From Halanaerobium saccharolyticum subsp. saccharolyticum DSM 6643 (lineage in GTDB: Bacteria > Bacillota > Halanaerobiia > Halanaerobiales > Halanaerobiaceae), in the NCBI RefSeq assembly GCF_000350165.1, contig NZ_CAUI01000005.1, positions 806,001 through 870,000 on the forward strand: a stretch of DNA of 64,000 nt. The letters are read 5' to 3'. The notes below the pieces were generated by a model, which saw only the letters and a program-made list of their open reading frames with translations, made no database searches and was not told the DNA's origin. The position numbers and the translations under genes were made by a program. Of this stretch, positions 62,697-64,000 are shown piece by piece (within the stretch, counting starts at the first letter, position 1; every line of letters begins with the position of its first letter).

Positions 62697-63669
62697 TAAT
62701 AACTTATTAATAATAGCTGAATACAGTAAAAATAGAATTCATCCGGTGATTTTAGAATTATTAAATAAAGGAAGAGAGCTGGCAGATAAAGCTGATTTAA
62801 AAGTTAATGTTTTAATTCTAGCTGCAGAAAATATAGAAAATAGTGAGCTAAATGAACTAATTTATCATGGTGCAGATCAGATTCAATTATTAATTAATGA
62901 TAATTTTGCTTATCCAGATGAATATTTATTTAAAAAAGCAATTCTTAAATTTCTAGAGCAAAAGCTTCCAGAAATTATTTTAACTGGGGCCACAAATTTT
63001 GGACGTTCTCTGGCACCAAGACTGGCAGCTGCCTTGAAAACAGGTCTGACAGCAGATTGCACTGAACTTGATATAGCAGAAGATGGTTCACTGGTGCAGA
63101 TTAGACCTGCCTTTAGTGAAAATATACTGGCCCATATTAAAAGTGATACAAAACCACAGATGGCAACAGTTCGTTATCAGGAATTTGCCAAAGCAGCTAG
63201 AAATGAAAACAGAAAAGGTAAAATTACTATTGAAGAAATTGATTTAAAGGAAAATGATTCAGTAAAAGAGATTGAGAAGATAAGTGATCAGCAAATAAAT
63301 ATTACAGAAGCCGAAGTTGTTGTAGCAGGTGGAAGCGGTGTCAAAAATGCCGAAGATTTTAAAATGCTGCAGGAGCTGGCTGATATTTTAAATGGAGTTG
63401 TAGCAGTTTCTAGAGATGTTGTAGATCAGGGTTTAATGCCTAAAGAGCGACAGGTTGGTTACAGTGGTCAGCGGGTTAAACCAAAAGTCTATTTTGCCTT
63501 TGGTATTTCGGGAGCGCCACAGCATCTGGCAGGGATGAAAGAAGCTGAAACTATTATTGCAGTGAATACCGATCCTTCAGCCCCAATCTTTAAAGCGGCT
63601 GATTATGCAATTGAAGGAGATTTATATGAAATTATTCCTGAAATGATAAAAGAATATGGAAGCAAATAA
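62686..63669 (+). CDS. etfA: Electron transfer flavoprotein subunit alpha
   Basis: The 327-residue protein has the C-terminal FAD-binding pattern AEVVVAGGSGVKNAEDF, AVSRDVVDQGLMPKERQVG, YSGQRVKPKVYFAFGISGAP, QHLAGMKEAETIIAVNTDPS and APIFKAADYAIEGDLYEIIP. No N-terminal ferredoxin domain or cysteine cluster is present, unlike some bifurcating lactate-dehydrogenase EtfA proteins. It binds FAD between its domains and the beta subunit. Confidence 0.93.
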   Translation: MADNNNLLIIAEYSKNRIHPVILELLNKGRELADKADLKVNVLILAAENIENSELNELIYHGADQIQLLINDNFAYPDEYLFKKAILKFLEQKLPEIILTGATNFGRSLAPRLAAALKTGLTADCTELDIAEDGSLVQIRPAFSENILAHIKSDTKPQMATVRYQEFAKAARNENRKGKITIEEIDLKENDSVKEIEKISDQQINITEAEVVVAGGSGVKNAEDFKMLQELADILNGVVAVSRDVVDQGLMPKERQVGYSGQRVKPKVYFAFGISGAPQHLAGMKEAETIIAVNTDPSAPIFKAADYAIEGDLYEIIPEMIKEYGSK

Positions 63670-63707
63670 TATAATTTTTTAAGATATTAAAAATTTGGAG
63701 GGCGAAT

Positions 63708-64000
63708 ATGCAGAATCAGATAATCGAGAAGTTAGAAGCAATTGTTGGCGAAAAATGGGTTGATACAGACTCAGAACGAGTACTTTCCTACAGTCTGGAA
63801 AGCACAAATGATAATTATAGTCTGGTAGCACCAGAACCTGTATCCGGCTCGGTAGTGGTAAAAGCTGCTGACAGTGAAGAAATAGCTGCTGTTTTAAAAT
63901 TTGCAAATCAAGAAAAAATTAATGTTATTGCTAGAGGTGCAGGAACTGCACTGGCAGCTAATACTATACCAGATCAGGAAAGTATAATTTTATCATTAGA
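63708..64000 (+). CDS. FAD-binding oxidase, GlcD/lactate-dehydrogenase type (3' end outside window)
   Basis: The first 97 residues are visible. IIEKLEAIVGEKWVDTDSER, VVVKAADSEEIAAVLKFANQ and VIARGAGTALAANTIPDQES mark the PCMH FAD-binding start (R-G-x-G-T loop). GGAGGG is 6 bases before ATG 63708. The gene is cut by the window edge. Directly after etfBA it probably encodes the substrate-oxidising subunit of a lactate or 2-hydroxy-acid dehydrogenase. Confidence 0.87.
   Translation, partial: MQNQIIEKLEAIVGEKWVDTDSERVLSYSLESTNDNYSLVAPEPVSGSVVVKAADSEEIAAVLKFANQEKINVIARGAGTALAANTIPDQESIILSL

Overview
This is a low-GC, gene-dense bacterial chromosome segment. Ribosome binding sites are strong AGGAGG types, TTG and GTG starts are common, and nearly every gene is on the + strand. 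Anaerobe-type enzymes (acyl-CoA dehydratase activase family, EtfBA with a GlcD-type oxidase, cluster-bearing GlpA-like dehydrogenase) and the protein style point to an anaerobic Firmicute, most likely Halanaerobiales (Halanaerobium-like). That assignment is inference. No rRNA, tRNA, CRISPR array or transposase was seen.

Layout. (1) 1-4.2 kb: start of a defence island, with the nuclease end of a probable GHKL-ATPase protein, a GIY-YIG/DUF4357 nuclease, a solitary MazF/PemK-like toxin on the minus strand, and a DUF3578-type McrB. (2) 4.2-9.9 kb: PucR regulator plus an amidohydrolase, an M20 deacylase and a duplicated-fold membrane protein, probably a cyclic-amide or N-acyl compound catabolic operon. 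(3) 10-25 kb: mixed island with two paralogous 202-residue unknown proteins sharing a duplicated leader, a frameshifted gene, addBA, a PD-(D/E)XK two-gene unit, an EVE-McrB/McrC type IV restriction pair, a tiny gene inside an 18-bp inverted repeat, and decayed copies of neighbouring gene ends. (4) 25.8-33.3 kb: GntR-controlled operon with an AGPS/GlcD-like FAD oxidase, a cysteine-less CCG-like protein, a DhnA-type aldolase, an FGGY kinase with an altered substrate pocket and a BON-GlpA-BFD dehydrogenase. It looks like a polyol or sugar-acid pathway that is not plain glycerol use. (5) 33.3-42.5 kb: a more AT-rich block holding a D-galactonate (De Ley-Doudoroff) cluster (cyclase-family hydrolase, IclR, dgoK, ribose-type ABC transporter, dgoD, dgoA). 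Two near-identical IclR-type operators control it, and its right edge abuts a 5'-truncated DUF2202 pseudogene. (6) 42.7-48.2 kb: small conserved proteins, a DUF6933-pRiA4b fusion, and a DUF2357 McrC-like nuclease that may be the displaced partner of the first McrB. (7) 48.3-64 kb: ordinary chromosome: PAS-GGDEF, KptA, EamA transporter, nitroreductase, MBL hydrolase, a 1426-residue activase/dehydratase-family protein, thiamine-binding protein, pirin, methyltransferase, M42 peptidase, YkvI-like carrier, and EtfB-EtfA-GlcD at the right edge.

The least explained items are the polyol-like operon in (4), the paralog and leader family with its three copies, the inverted-repeat-bounded small gene, and the scattered echoes of gene ends, which record repeated insertion and loss in this island.
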